This document shows, piece by piece, positions 15,617 to 23,553 of a DNA stretch of 27,414 nucleotides (positions within the stretch are counted from its first letter, which is position 1; every line of letters starts with the position of its first letter). A program made the position numbers and the translations under genes. The stretch is from an uncultured Campylobacter sp. (lineage in GTDB: Bacteria; Campylobacterota; Campylobacteria; Campylobacterales; Campylobacteraceae), in contig CALBNA010000233.1 in assembly GCA_937896205.1 (NCBI GenBank), positions 1-27,414 of the forward strand, written 5' to 3'. The notes under the pieces are model-generated. The model did not search any database, had not been told where the DNA came from, and was given only the letters and a program-made list of their open reading frames with translations.

Positions 15617-17683
15617 TCATAAATTGTTGTTTATGATTCTTTGGGCTTCTTTGATGTACTCTTTAGAAGCGTCGAGTCTTTGTTTTGTATATTTAAAGCC
15701 GTGCATACCCCATGAGCCGTCTTTTTGTAGCAAGTCAACTGTGTCTTGCGCTTTTTCGATTAGCTCATAAACTCTCGTCTTATCGCTAGGGCTTAGTTTC
15801 TTAGTTTCTAAGATAGCATAAAGTCCCTCGATACCGATTTTGACCTGAGAGAAGTCGTTTTTAACAGGAGTTTGCCATCCCATTACTTCGTCGTAAACCT
15901 GTTTTTGGTTCTTGAAGTGTAGGGTAGGTTTTAGCTCAGATAGTACCGGGCTGTGGCAGCCTTTAGTATCTTGCATATCTTTATCGGCCCAAGACGTTCT
16001 AGCGCACGCCCACATTAGGTCAACGAAGTTATGTCCGTTTTTATCTCTTTGGAAGTGCCAATCTTTAGCGTCTCTCGGTCCTTTAGCAGCATCGCCCGCA
16101 ACTAGAGATTTTCTTGCAGGATCTACGTCGATCTTCCAGATGTGAGATCTTCTTTGAGTATCAAATCCAGCGTTGTCTTGGAACTGGATAGCGTAGAAGT
16201 TCTCGCAGCTCATCATGAACGGCATGTGGCAAGATGCGCAAGTGTTGTCTTTATGTGTATCGGCTCTTGCGGCGATATATGCTTGCTCTTTGTGGCAATC
16301 TTTACAATCTTTTCTGATTTTTGGTTTAGTGTAAAGCGCACTTAGGTAGCCTTGCTCTGAGTTATAGTTTACGCCCTTGATAGTCTTATCGCCTACAACC
16401 GGACCTGTGTTATCGTGTGGATCGTGGCAAGTGGTGCAGCGCATACCTTTATCGTAGTGAGCGGTAAAGTATGATTGTGAACCCTCAGATCCGCATCCTG
16501 GTCCCATTGATTTAAATTTAGAGCTTAGAGATAGGTCAAGCTTGCCTTGGTTTAGAGGATTGGCGCGAGCCAGGTCTGGGCTGTAGTTAAATCTTTGGTG
16601 ACAGCGTTCGCAGTTTGATGTTCTAAAGTTTGTAGCTCCGTCAAGGTGACCGCCGGCTCCGTGACACTCCTCGCAGCTTACGCCTTTAGAGATAGTGTGT
16701 TTTTGAAGCTCTTTAGCATTACCCAGAGCCGCATAGAACTCTTTCTTGGTTTTAAAGTCAAATTTGAACGGGTGGCAAACTTCGCAGTACGAGCCGTTTG
16801 CTTGGAAGAACATTGACTTTTTGTATTTAGCGGCGTATGAGGCTAGACCTCTGACGTATCCGCCGTTATCGCCGTAATCAGCTAGAGTTTCTGGGAAATC
16901 GGGAACGAAATCTTTGATTTTCTTAACTGTTTCAGGAGTTAAATTTAATGCCCAAGTTCTTTGGAATTGGTTACCGCCTGCTACGACTTGACCCGTACCG
17001 TCTCGTAGCAAACCGCCCTCTACGTGATAGGTTCCGCGTAGAAGCCATGCATCTACGTAGCCGAATTTAGTTCTTAGGTGTCCTACGGTGGCGTAAATAA
17101 CGTCCGGAGTAATACCTTGAGGCAAGATAGACGCAGTATCCGGACTAAATACCGGATCGGTTAGGTTGTTGTTAACCTCCGGATGCTCGCCGGGGAAGCG
17201 GATAGTAGTGGCGTGGCGCGATCTGCTCCATACCTCGTACTGCGCAGGGTGGCACTCGCCGCACTTTTCGGATCCTACGAATTTATTAGGAAACTGCAAA
17301 GACGAACCCGCAGGTATCCTATACATCATAGAGCTGTAGCCTTTACCGCCGTCTCTTTTACTAGCTTTTGACATATCAAAGCCGTGACCTTCGGCAAGCC
17401 ACTCAAGTCCACGGTCGTGAACGTCCAGTTTACCGACTGTTTTACCGCCGTATTTAGTGAAAATCGGGTGGTTTTTAAACAGCCACTCATACATCTCTTG
17501 CTCTTCTACGATATAGTCTTGCAAGGATATTACGCCTCTACTTTGAAGCGTGCCTTTTGGGTTTGCTATGACGTCTCGTGCTTGTTGAGACATCTGCATG
17601 TTGTGTTCTTCGCAACAGGCTTGCGATGCGAAGACGCTAACGCCCATAAGCAAACCTAATAAGGTTTTACTTAAATTCCTCAT
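15617..17683 (-). CDS. mccA: Octaheme cytochrome c sulfite reductase MccA
   Basis: 688 residues, signal peptide about 1-22. Eight heme c sites: CXXCH at Cys141, 300, 337, 358, 416, 460 and 482, plus the rare CX15CH with Cys560, Cys576 and His577. This combination defines MccA, which reduces sulfite to sulfide in the periplasm. The mature protein has two conserved-looking non-heme cysteines, Cys397 (GPGCGSEG) and Cys493 (FMMSCENF), 96 apart, which match the Cu(I) ligands of the W. succinogenes enzyme at an offset of two. Tyr121, Lys206, Tyr283, Arg364 and Lys391 match its active-site residues as I recall them, at the same offset. The site AAGGAGGG lies three bases before the start. The 97 bases before it hold G-rich runs but no clear -10 box. 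Confidence 0.96.
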   Translation of the reverse strand: MRNLSKTLLGLLMGVSVFASQACCEEHNMQMSQQARDVIANPKGTLQSRGVISLQDYIVEEQEMYEWLFKNHPIFTKYGGKTVGKLDVHDRGLEWLAEGHGFDMSKASKRDGGKGYSSMMYRIPAGSSLQFPNKFVGSEKCGECHPAQYEVWSRSRHATTIRFPGEHPEVNNNLTDPVFSPDTASILPQGITPDVIYATVGHLRTKFGYVDAWLLRGTYHVEGGLLRDGTGQVVAGGNQFQRTWALNLTPETVKKIKDFVPDFPETLADYGDNGGYVRGLASYAAKYKKSMFFQANGSYCEVCHPFKFDFKTKKEFYAALGNAKELQKHTISKGVSCEECHGAGGHLDGATNFRTSNCERCHQRFNYSPDLARANPLNQGKLDLSLSSKFKSMGPGCGSEGSQSYFTAHYDKGMRCTTCHDPHDNTGPVVGDKTIKGVNYNSEQGYLSALYTKPKIRKDCKDCHKEQAYIAARADTHKDNTCASCHMPFMMSCENFYAIQFQDNAGFDTQRRSHIWKIDVDPARKSLVAGDAAKGPRDAKDWHFQRDKNGHNFVDLMWACARTSWADKDMQDTKGCHSPVLSELKPTLHFKNQKQVYDEVMGWQTPVKNDFSQVKIGIEGLYAILETKKLSPSDKTRVYELIEKAQDTVDLLQKDGSWGMHGFKYTKQRLDASKEYIKEAQRIINNNL

Positions 17684-17780
17684 TGCGCCCTCCTTATAAA
17701 TTTTGGATCTAAAATCAAAAAGATTTCATACTGATAATGCTATCGTAAAAAGGGGGCGAAAAAAGGGGAAATTTAATAAA

Positions 17781-19220
17781 TTATGAATTTTTAAATTTAA
17801 TAGTAAATACTACGCCATTATTTATATTTTGCGCGTAAATTCGGGCATGATTTTTTTCGGCTATCACCTTGCTCATATATAGTCCAAGCCCGCTGCCCGA
17901 CTTTTTCGTAGTAAAATGCGGCTTGAAAATTTTATTTATCGCGACTTTATCTATATTGCCGGCGTTATTTTCGAGCGTTATCGCGCGTTCTCCGTTTTGC
18001 AAAAGGGCTGTTATTAAAATTTGCCATCGGTTTGCTTGCGCCCGCTCTTGCGGCAGGTTTAAAAATGCTTCTTTGGCGTTATTTATAATGTTGATTAAAA
18101 TTTGAATAAGCTCGTTTATGTTGCCGTAAAGCGTAAAATTTTCTTTTATCTCGACTTTTACGTCGATGACGTGCCTTTTTAGCGTCGCGTTTAAAATTTT
18201 ACAAGCCTGCTCTATAGCTTGTTTTACGTCAAATTCGCTCTTTGGCATATTTGGATTAAAGAAATTTTTAAAATCCTCGATCGTGTCAGACATAAATTTG
18301 ACCTGCTCGTTTGCCTCCCAGATGGCCTCTTTTAGCCTCTGCTCGCTTAGCTTGCCTCGCTCGGAATAAAGCTCCAAATTTACCAGAGTCGAACTGATCT
18401 GCGCTAGAGGCTGGCGCCACTGGTGCGAGATGTTGCCGATCATTTCGCCCATCGAGGCCAGGCGGCTTTGATTTATCATCAAAAGCTCGTTTTGCAGTTT
18501 GGTTTTTTCATTGCCTTTGTGGATTTTATAAACAAAAAATAAAAACGCCGCAAATATCGCCGTGATCGCCACGCCGCTAACGATAAATTCCTGTTTATGA
18601 TAGAGCAAAATACTTTTTACCGGGATTTTAAAGCTCACCATCGCTATCGTGTCGCCGACTTTACCCTCGAAATTATTTAAATTTCCGTATTGTTCGAGCA
18701 TTTTTTTAGGCGCGCTGTTTATGTTGTGGCACTCGACGCAGGACGGGTGGGAGTTTTTGACCGGAAGGCCGACGAAAAAGTACGAGGCGTTTTGGTCTTT
18801 GATGATATCTGAGTAGACCTCGTATTTGCCCTCTTTAAATCCTTCTAAAATTTCGTTTTCAAATTCCGTGCCTTCGTGCTCGGGGTTTAGCGGGTTCGTC
18901 GCCGTTAGTCTGTAGTCGTAGTTTATGTTTTTTTTGGCGAGCTGGATTTTGTAAATTTGACGCGTGATGTAGGATGAGGACATGAGCCTTGGATCAAAAA
19001 GGTCTTTGTCTATGGCGCCGCCGTCTTTTAGCTCTTCTATGAGCGGGCGCTGGACGGTAGAGATGTAGTCGCGTATGCCGTTCATCGCATCTAGCACGTA
19101 AACAGCCTCCTGCTTGGCATCTTTTAATGCAAGATCGCGGTAAAAGTTAAAAACCAAAACGGTAATGGCGCCGTACAAAACGACGAGCAACAGGACGATA
19201 AATTTAAATTTGGACTTCAC
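17781..19220 (-). CDS. mccS: Sensor histidine kinase MccS with periplasmic heme-c site
   Basis: 479 residues: membrane segments about 6-28 and 212-233 enclose a periplasmic domain of Tll0287-like type (DUF3365 family) with CVECH at 161-165, preceded by YFFVGLPVKNSHPS. A HisKA domain has the phospho-acceptor His266 (GNISHQWRQP). The ATPase domain has the N-box NIINNAKEAF and G-box SGSGLGLYMSK. It phosphorylates MccR, probably in response to a ligand or redox state at the heme. The GTG start, with TAGGAT upstream, overlaps the mccR stop by 17 bases, so they are a co-translated pair. It lies 97 bases before mccA on the same strand, the arrangement of the mcc two-component system of Wolinella. 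Confidence 0.9.
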   Translation of the reverse strand: MKSKFKFIVLLLVVLYGAITVLVFNFYRDLALKDAKQEAVYVLDAMNGIRDYISTVQRPLIEELKDGGAIDKDLFDPRLMSSSYITRQIYKIQLAKKNINYDYRLTATNPLNPEHEGTEFENEILEGFKEGKYEVYSDIIKDQNASYFFVGLPVKNSHPSCVECHNINSAPKKMLEQYGNLNNFEGKVGDTIAMVSFKIPVKSILLYHKQEFIVSGVAITAIFAAFLFFVYKIHKGNEKTKLQNELLMINQSRLASMGEMIGNISHQWRQPLAQISSTLVNLELYSERGKLSEQRLKEAIWEANEQVKFMSDTIEDFKNFFNPNMPKSEFDVKQAIEQACKILNATLKRHVIDVKVEIKENFTLYGNINELIQILINIINNAKEAFLNLPQERAQANRWQILITALLQNGERAITLENNAGNIDKVAINKIFKPHFTTKKSGSGLGLYMSKVIAEKNHARIYAQNINNGVVFTIKFKNS

Positions 19221-19899
19221 ATAGATATCCTACGCCGTATAAATTTTTGATTGTGTCTTTGCCGATCTTGCGGCGCAGCTCTTTTACGATGGTTTTGATG
19301 GCTTCTTTGGTTGGTTGTTCAAATTCCCACATGTAGTCAAACAGCTGCTCGTAAGTGATCGTTTGGTTTTTGTTGTTTAAAAAATACTCCAAAAGCTTGC
19401 TTTCGCTTTTGGAGAGGCGACAGGCCTCTTCCTTTATATATATGATTTTTTTACTAAAGTCGTATTTGAGATCGTCGTTGATACTAAACATCTGCGTATG
19501 ATCGATGAGCTCCATCGCGACGTCTTCTAGTGCTTTTATAAACGTATCTTTATCGTAGGGCTTTGAGAGATATCTCGTGATCTTTAGCTCGACGGCGCGC
19601 CACAAATACTCCTGCTCGGTGTGGCTCGAGATGATTACGATCGGGATTTTGCGGTTTGCAGAGCGGATCTTTTTAGCTACCTCTAAACCGTCCATGTGCG
19701 GGACGCTGACATCTAGGACGAGCGCGTCGTATGAGCCGCTCATAGCCTCGTCTAGCGCCTCGATGCCGTCGCTTACGCCTTTTACTTCGGCAAAAAACAG
19801 CTCAAGGGAGTCGATCATATTTTTTAATATATAAGGTTCATCCTCTAAGCAAAGGACTTTTTTATTGGATAAAACATCTAAAACGGAGTAATCTTGCAT
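19204..19899 (-). CDS. mccR: OmpR-family response regulator MccR
   Basis: 231 residues. Receiver domain about 12-125 with acidic pocket LEDEP (Glu19, Asp20), phospho-acceptor Asp63 (VLDVSVPHMDG), Ser/Thr in VIISSHT and Lys in LSKPYD. The C-terminal winged-helix domain (about 145-231) has LSKSESKLLEYFL, EAIKTIVKELRRKI and GVGYL, the OmpR/PhoB DNA-binding pattern. It should activate mccA and perhaps itself. Direct repeats of ATTAATC flank its likely -10 box (see separate entry). First gene of the - strand unit; the tRNA genes lie just beyond. Confidence 0.9.
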   Translation of the reverse strand: MQDYSVLDVLSNKKVLCLEDEPYILKNMIDSLELFFAEVKGVSDGIEALDEAMSGSYDALVLDVSVPHMDGLEVAKKIRSANRKIPIVIISSHTEQEYLWRAVELKITRYLSKPYDKDTFIKALEDVAMELIDHTQMFSINDDLKYDFSKKIIYIKEEACRLSKSESKLLEYFLNNKNQTITYEQLFDYMWEFEQPTKEAIKTIVKELRRKIGKDTIKNLYGVGYLCEVQI

Positions 19900-19970
19900 C
19901 TTTTTCCCGTACTAAATTTTGCCGATACTAACACAAGCAAGCTTAAAATACTATTTTCATAGGTTGCGAT

Positions 19971-19995
19971 ATTAATCGTCAATTATAAATTAATC
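19971..19995 (-). promoter_or_regulatory. Candidate mccR promoter with direct repeats
   Basis: On the - strand TATAAT (19982-19987) sits about 83 bases before the mccR start in an AT-rich run, suiting a Campylobacter sigma-70 -10 box. The heptamer ATTAATC (+ strand) occurs at 19971-19977 and 19989-19995, 18 bases apart, on either side of it. Tandem repeats about two turns apart suit an OmpR-type dimer, so autoregulation by MccR is possible. I did not find the heptamer before mccA. Confidence 0.35.
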
Positions 19996-20045
19996 AAAAA
20001 CTTTCTGGTGGCTTGGATGTAAAATTTGGGGAAGAAATTTAAAGA

Positions 20046-20121
<76 letters not shown>

Positions 20122-20238
20122 AATTGTTGAAAAGATTTTGAAATTATATCATTTTTATCTTACGAAATTTTGAAATTTGACGAAATAAAATAAAATTTTA
20201 AGCAAAAATCAGCTAAAATCTCATTTTTCAAACAAAAT

Positions 20239-20313
20239 GCGGGAATAGCTCAGGGGTAGAGCACAACCTTGCCAAGGTTGGGGTCGCGAGTTCGAATCTC
20301 GTTTCCCGCTCCA
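20239..20313 (+). tRNA. tRNA-Gly (GCC)
   Basis: 75 bases from GCGGGAATAGCTCAGGGGTA to an encoded CCA. Anticodon arm AACCT-TGCCAAG-GTT contains GCC, T-arm GTTCGAATC, acceptor GCGGGAA with TTCCCGC. Confidence 0.95.
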
Positions 20314-20338
20314 TCGGTTTTAAATTTAGGGAATTTTT

Positions 20339-20425
20339 GCCCGGGTGGCGGAATGGTAGACGCAAGGGACTTAAAATCCCTCGGTATTTTTTACCGTACC
20401 GGTTCAAGTCCGGTTTCGGGCACCA
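20339..20425 (+). tRNA. tRNA-Leu (TAA)
   Basis: 87 bases with a long variable arm (CTCGGTATTTTTTACCG). Anticodon stem-loop AGGGA-CTTAAAA-TCCCT gives TAA. Acceptor GCCCGGG with TTCGGGC; T-arm GTTCAAGTC; encoded CCA. Confidence 0.95.
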
Positions 20426-20435
20426 TTGACTTTTA

Positions 20436-20509
20436 GGCGACATAGCCAAGTGGTAAGGCATGAGCCTGCAAAGCTTTGATCCCCGGTTCGAATCCGGGTG
20501 TCGCCTCCA
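20436..20509 (+). tRNA. tRNA-Cys (GCA)
   Basis: 74 bases; acceptor GGCGACA with TGTCGCC, discriminator T, CCA. Loop CTGCAAA gives anticodon GCA. The base pair 27-43 of the anticodon stem is T-T, a small irregularity. Confidence 0.93.
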
Positions 20510-20528
20510 AAAATTATAAGGAGAGAAA

Positions 20529-20684
20529 ATGCGTTATTTACTAGTGCTATTATCTGCCGCTTTGTTTATGGTTGGCTGTTCAAATACTTGGCGCGGAGCC
20601 AAAGAGGATACAAATAACGCCGTTGAATGGTCAAAGGAAAAAGTCAATAAAGGCGCTTCCTACGTTAAGGAAAAAACCGAATAA
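20529..20684 (+). CDS. Entericidin-like small lipoprotein
   Basis: A 51-codon gene found by reading between tRNA-Cys and tRNA-Ser. Start ATG with AAGGAGAG four bases upstream. The hydrophobic leader, residues 1-16, ends in the lipobox FMVGC (acylated Cys17). The mature part is short, charged and helical (WRGAKEDTNNAVEWSKEKVN and on), resembling EcnA/EcnB entericidins and other osmotic-stress lipoproteins. Its mRNA would be cut from the tRNA transcript if it is read from the tRNA promoter. The toxic or antidote role of enteric homologues cannot be assumed here. Confidence 0.8.
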   Translation: MRYLLVLLSAALFMVGCSNTWRGAKEDTNNAVEWSKEKVNKGASYVKEKTE

Positions 20685-20714
20685 ATTTGGCTATAATTAG
20701 CCAAAATATTTTTA

Positions 20715-20804
20715 CGGGAGATGGCTGAGCGGTCGAAAGCGGCGGTCTTGAAAACCGTTGAGGTGTGAAAGCCTCCTGGGGTTCGAATCCCTATCTCCCG
20801 GCCA
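20715..20804 (+). tRNA. tRNA-Ser (TGA)
   Basis: 90 bases with a long variable arm. Acceptor CGGGAGA with TCTCCCG, discriminator G, CCA; anticodon arm CGGTCTTGAAAACCG gives TGA; T-arm GTTCGAATCC. Confidence 0.94.
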
Positions 20805-20931
20805 TTATCTAAATATCATATTAATCTTCAATATATTAATATTTTCAATTTTCTAGTTATATTTTTGCAAATTTAAATAACTTTTCTTGATTTTATTACG
20901 TATTTTATTTATAAACTAGAGTAAGCAAAAT

Positions 20932-21467
20932 CTAGTAAATGCCCTCAAATAAAACACAATTATTAATCACTAGCTTAAGGCAAAGCCACCAAATATAAAT
21001 ATCGGCATCGTTTGGGGATTCGCTGGCTAGTCCATGGCATATTTTATTTCTGTAGTTTAGTCCCATCGGCTCCGTTAGCAAAAATTTTAGCTCTTCCGTC
21101 AAATCTCTCCCAAGTAATTCATATATTTTTGGTTCTTGCAAAAGTGAGTTTATATTTTTTCCGATTCCACGCCGTTTTCATTGATAGTTGTCGTAGGGAT
21201 TTTTTCTTGTCGCATCAAAATTCTTGTCAAATGTTCTATTTGAGGTATCATTAAATGACTTGAAACCAAAAAGTCTCTATCAAAACCTTAATATAAACCC
21301 TGTATCCAGATATCTATCCTATCAGCCGTAACCACACTAGAAATTTTTGCAAATATCATAAATGCAGCACATAAACACTCTATACTCCTCTAATTTTTGC
21401 CAAAATGTAGGCAGTATCGCCGCTATTATTTTTGGTATTTGGTATATAGATTGTCTATGTTGCTCAT
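20932..21467 (-). pseudogene. Degraded DUF4209-type protein gene
   Basis: AT-rich remnant on the - strand next to tRNA-Ser. From ATG 21467 the first frame reads MSNIDNLYTKYQK then stops; another frame continues FWQKLEEYRVFM; a third reads RIDIWIQGLY, a TAA, then GFDRDFLVSSHLMIPQIEHL and TTTINENGVESEK; after a shift at an A6 run it ends INSLLQEP...EPMGLNYRNKICHGLAS to a TAG at 20932. The IPQIEHL and LNYRNKICHGL segments are hallmarks I associate with DUF4209 proteins, which often occur in accessory regions. At least two frameshifts, an in-frame stop and a missing middle make a product unlikely. The reading frame of 69 codons at 20932-21141 is only its tail. Confidence 0.65.
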
Positions 21468-21578
21468 GCGAGCTCTTTTGTGTTTAAATAAATTAGCATT
21501 TAACAAATATGTTGGCCAAATTTGAACTCAACGCAATTATATGTTATTCTTACTCTTTGCGTATATTGGTATGTCGAA

Positions 21579-22067
21579 TCACTCCACCATCGCAAATTTG
21601 GCTAGTCTCGGCTGAGCTATTCGCTCGTAGTCTTTCGTATTTAAAATGATAGAATGATCTAGCAAACCCGCATTAAAGGCGAGCTCGGCATAGCGCGTAA
21701 ATAGGCTCGGATCAGCGATTAGCTCTAGCTCCTCGTGAAAGCTAAACGGCGGAACGCTACCAAAGACGCAGTCGGTGAGTCGCATGACTTCATCGGGGCT
21801 GGCTAGGCTTGCCCTAGTGCCGCCCAGTGCGTGTGCGATGAGCTGTAAATCAGCCTTGTAGTCCGCTGGCAGTACGGCTAAAACATATCGCTTTGCACCC
21901 CCGCCTTTTACGACGCAAACGAGCGCTTTTGCCCCCTGCCCTAGCTCTGTGCCGCGCACTACGGCAACCTCGGCCGAGGTTTTGGCACTTGCGTGAGATA
22001 CGGTGCGAAAGTCTGCATTTTGCGAGCTTAGCAGCTCTTTTAGCTTCTCAAAAATTTGCTCGGACAT
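21579..22067 (-). CDS. ybaK: YbaK/EbsC-family aminoacyl-tRNA deacylase
   Basis: 162 residues, a single YbaK domain: it removes wrongly attached amino acids from tRNA in trans in the cytoplasm. Seen: KALVCVVKGGGAKRYVLAVLP (the Lys-containing strand of the active site), LASPDEVMRLTDCVFGSVPPFSF (the conserved GxVPPF loop) and a C-terminal GLLDHSIILNTKDY strand. Length is usual. Start ATG with AAGGAAC upstream. Which mischarged tRNA it hydrolyses (YbaK, ProX or YeaK type) is not settled by inspection. Confidence 0.82.
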   Translation of the reverse strand: MSEQIFEKLKELLSSQNADFRTVSHASAKTSAEVAVVRGTELGQGAKALVCVVKGGGAKRYVLAVLPADYKADLQLIAHALGGTRASLASPDEVMRLTDCVFGSVPPFSFHEELELIADPSLFTRYAELAFNAGLLDHSIILNTKDYERIAQPRLAKFAMVE

Positions 22068-22269
22068 CGTTGTTCCTTTATTTAAAATTTAGTTTAAATT
22101 ATACAGCAAATTTTAAAACCGCCCTGCTCTTTTTGAAATTTAACAAGCTAAATGCGTCTAAATTTGACTATATCTTGAGCCGCTTAAATTTAAATATTTT
22201 TGGCTATCATTTCGTAAATTTGCCTTAAAATGAATGTAAAGAAAAAGAGCAAATTTACAAAGGAAAATC

Positions 22270-22956
22270 ATGCAGATCGATAAAATCCAAATCGAAGCAG
22301 GCTGGAAAGAAGCGCTAAAAGAGGAGTTTTTGGGCGAGAATTTCGCCCGCGTGAAGGAAAATTTCCTGCGCGCAAAGGCCGCCGGCGAGGTATATCCGCC
22401 AAACGCGCTGATATTTAACGCCTTTAATCTCACGCCGTTTAATGCCGTTAAAGTCGTGATCCTGGGCCAAGACCCATACCACGGTGCAGGACAGGCGATG
22501 GGGCTAAGCTTTTCCGTGCCGCACGGCGTCAAAATCCCGCCAAGTCTTGCCAATATCTACAAAGAAATCCGCGATGATTTGGGCGTAACGGAGCCAAACT
22601 CTGGCGATCTGAGCTACTGGGCGAAGCAGGGCGTGCTACTGCTAAATGCGACGCTAAGCGTTAGTGCAGGACAGGCTAACTCGCACTCGAATTTCGGCTG
22701 GCAGGAGTTTACGGACGCTGCGATCAGGAAGCTTAGCGAACGCGCCCAGAACGTCGTTTTCATGCTCTGGGGTAACCCGGCTAAGGCCAAAATCCCTCTC
22801 ATCGACGCTAACAAACACCTTGTACTAACGGCGGCTCATCCAAGTCCGTTAGCACGCGGCGCGTTTTTTGGTTGCAGGCACTTTTCAAAGGCGAATTTGT
22901 ATCTCGCCGAGCACGGCAAAGCGCCGATAGATTGGGATTTAAATAACGCTAGTTAG
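22270..22956 (+). CDS. ung: Uracil-DNA glycosylase
   Basis: 228 residues, family 1 UDG, starting base-excision repair of uracil in DNA. The water-activating loop GQDPYHGAGQAMGLSFSVP (Asp at about 66), the uracil-binding LLNATLSVSAGQANSHSNFGW and the minor-groove loop HPSPLARGAFFGCRHF with catalytic His are all present. The site AAAGGAAA precedes the ATG by five bases. It is divergent from ybaK across 202 AT-rich bases that must hold both promoters. Confidence 0.96.
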   Translation: MQIDKIQIEAGWKEALKEEFLGENFARVKENFLRAKAAGEVYPPNALIFNAFNLTPFNAVKVVILGQDPYHGAGQAMGLSFSVPHGVKIPPSLANIYKEIRDDLGVTEPNSGDLSYWAKQGVLLLNATLSVSAGQANSHSNFGWQEFTDAAIRKLSERAQNVVFMLWGNPAKAKIPLIDANKHLVLTAAHPSPLARGAFFGCRHFSKANLYLAEHGKAPIDWDLNNAS

Positions 22957-23168
22957 TGCGCTTTTATGCGGGCCGCGACAAAACGAGCTTTTATGATTTG
23001 GCTAAAGCGAGTTTGTAAATTTAGTAAGCATGCGGTTTTAATTGCGCCAGGCTACGTCAAATTTACATTCAAAAGCTTGCCAGACTAGGTTTGGCGGGTT
23101 TCAAATTTGATCGTAGAGCTTTTGACCCTACTCGGCAAAAACGACTCAAATTTCTCTATAAAACAGGC

Positions 23169-23474
23169 CTACTTTTGCGCCTTTTCTGCTCTCATTTCAT
23201 CTAACATGGATTTTATCTTTGCCGATTCGCGCTCGCAAAATTTCTCATCGCCGCTTTGTATGATTAGCGCCGCTTGGCCCTCCTGTGCCTTTTGTAGCTC
23301 GCTAAATTTGAGCTCAAAGAGCCTAAAGGCCTGCGGATCGTCTTTTAACTGCTTAGATTTTGTTTCGTAAAGCTCGTTTAGGTAAATTTTGCTTTGCTTC
23401 ACGTACTCCTCGCACGCGTTTTGAGCGCCTAAAGCCAGTGCGCCCAGAGCGCAAAATATTAATATTTTTCTCAT
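23169..23474 (-). CDS. Small secreted CEEY protein (DUF5339-like)
   Basis: 101 residues: signal peptide about 1-20, then CEEYVKQ (Cys21), a highly charged helical region and a second cysteine (Cys80, KFCERES). Function unknown. It resembles the protein at 24189-24458 in layout: signal peptide, CEEY, helix, second Cys about 46-59 residues later, suggesting one disulfide joining a helical hairpin. DUF5339 is the family I would test. Start ATG with AAAGGACGG upstream. Confidence 0.7.
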   Translation of the reverse strand: MRKILIFCALGALALGAQNACEEYVKQSKIYLNELYETKSKQLKDDPQAFRLFELKFSELQKAQEGQAALIIQSGDEKFCERESAKIKSMLDEMRAEKAQK

Positions 23475-23553
23475 CGCCGTCCTTTAAATTTGCGAAATTA
23501 TACACTTTTTTAGGGTTTAAATTTTATAATTTTCAAAAATTTAAAGGCGGAAA

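Noticed and set aside
15617..17683. MccA as an ordinary octaheme nitrite or hydroxylamine reductase
   Set aside because: The CX15CH site, two free cysteines and the mccBCD-ccsA1 neighbours identify MccA.
17748..17770. Runs of five and four G upstream of mccA as a phase-variable tract
   Set aside because: Too short and split by CGAAAAAA; Campylobacter phase-variable G tracts are usually eight or longer.
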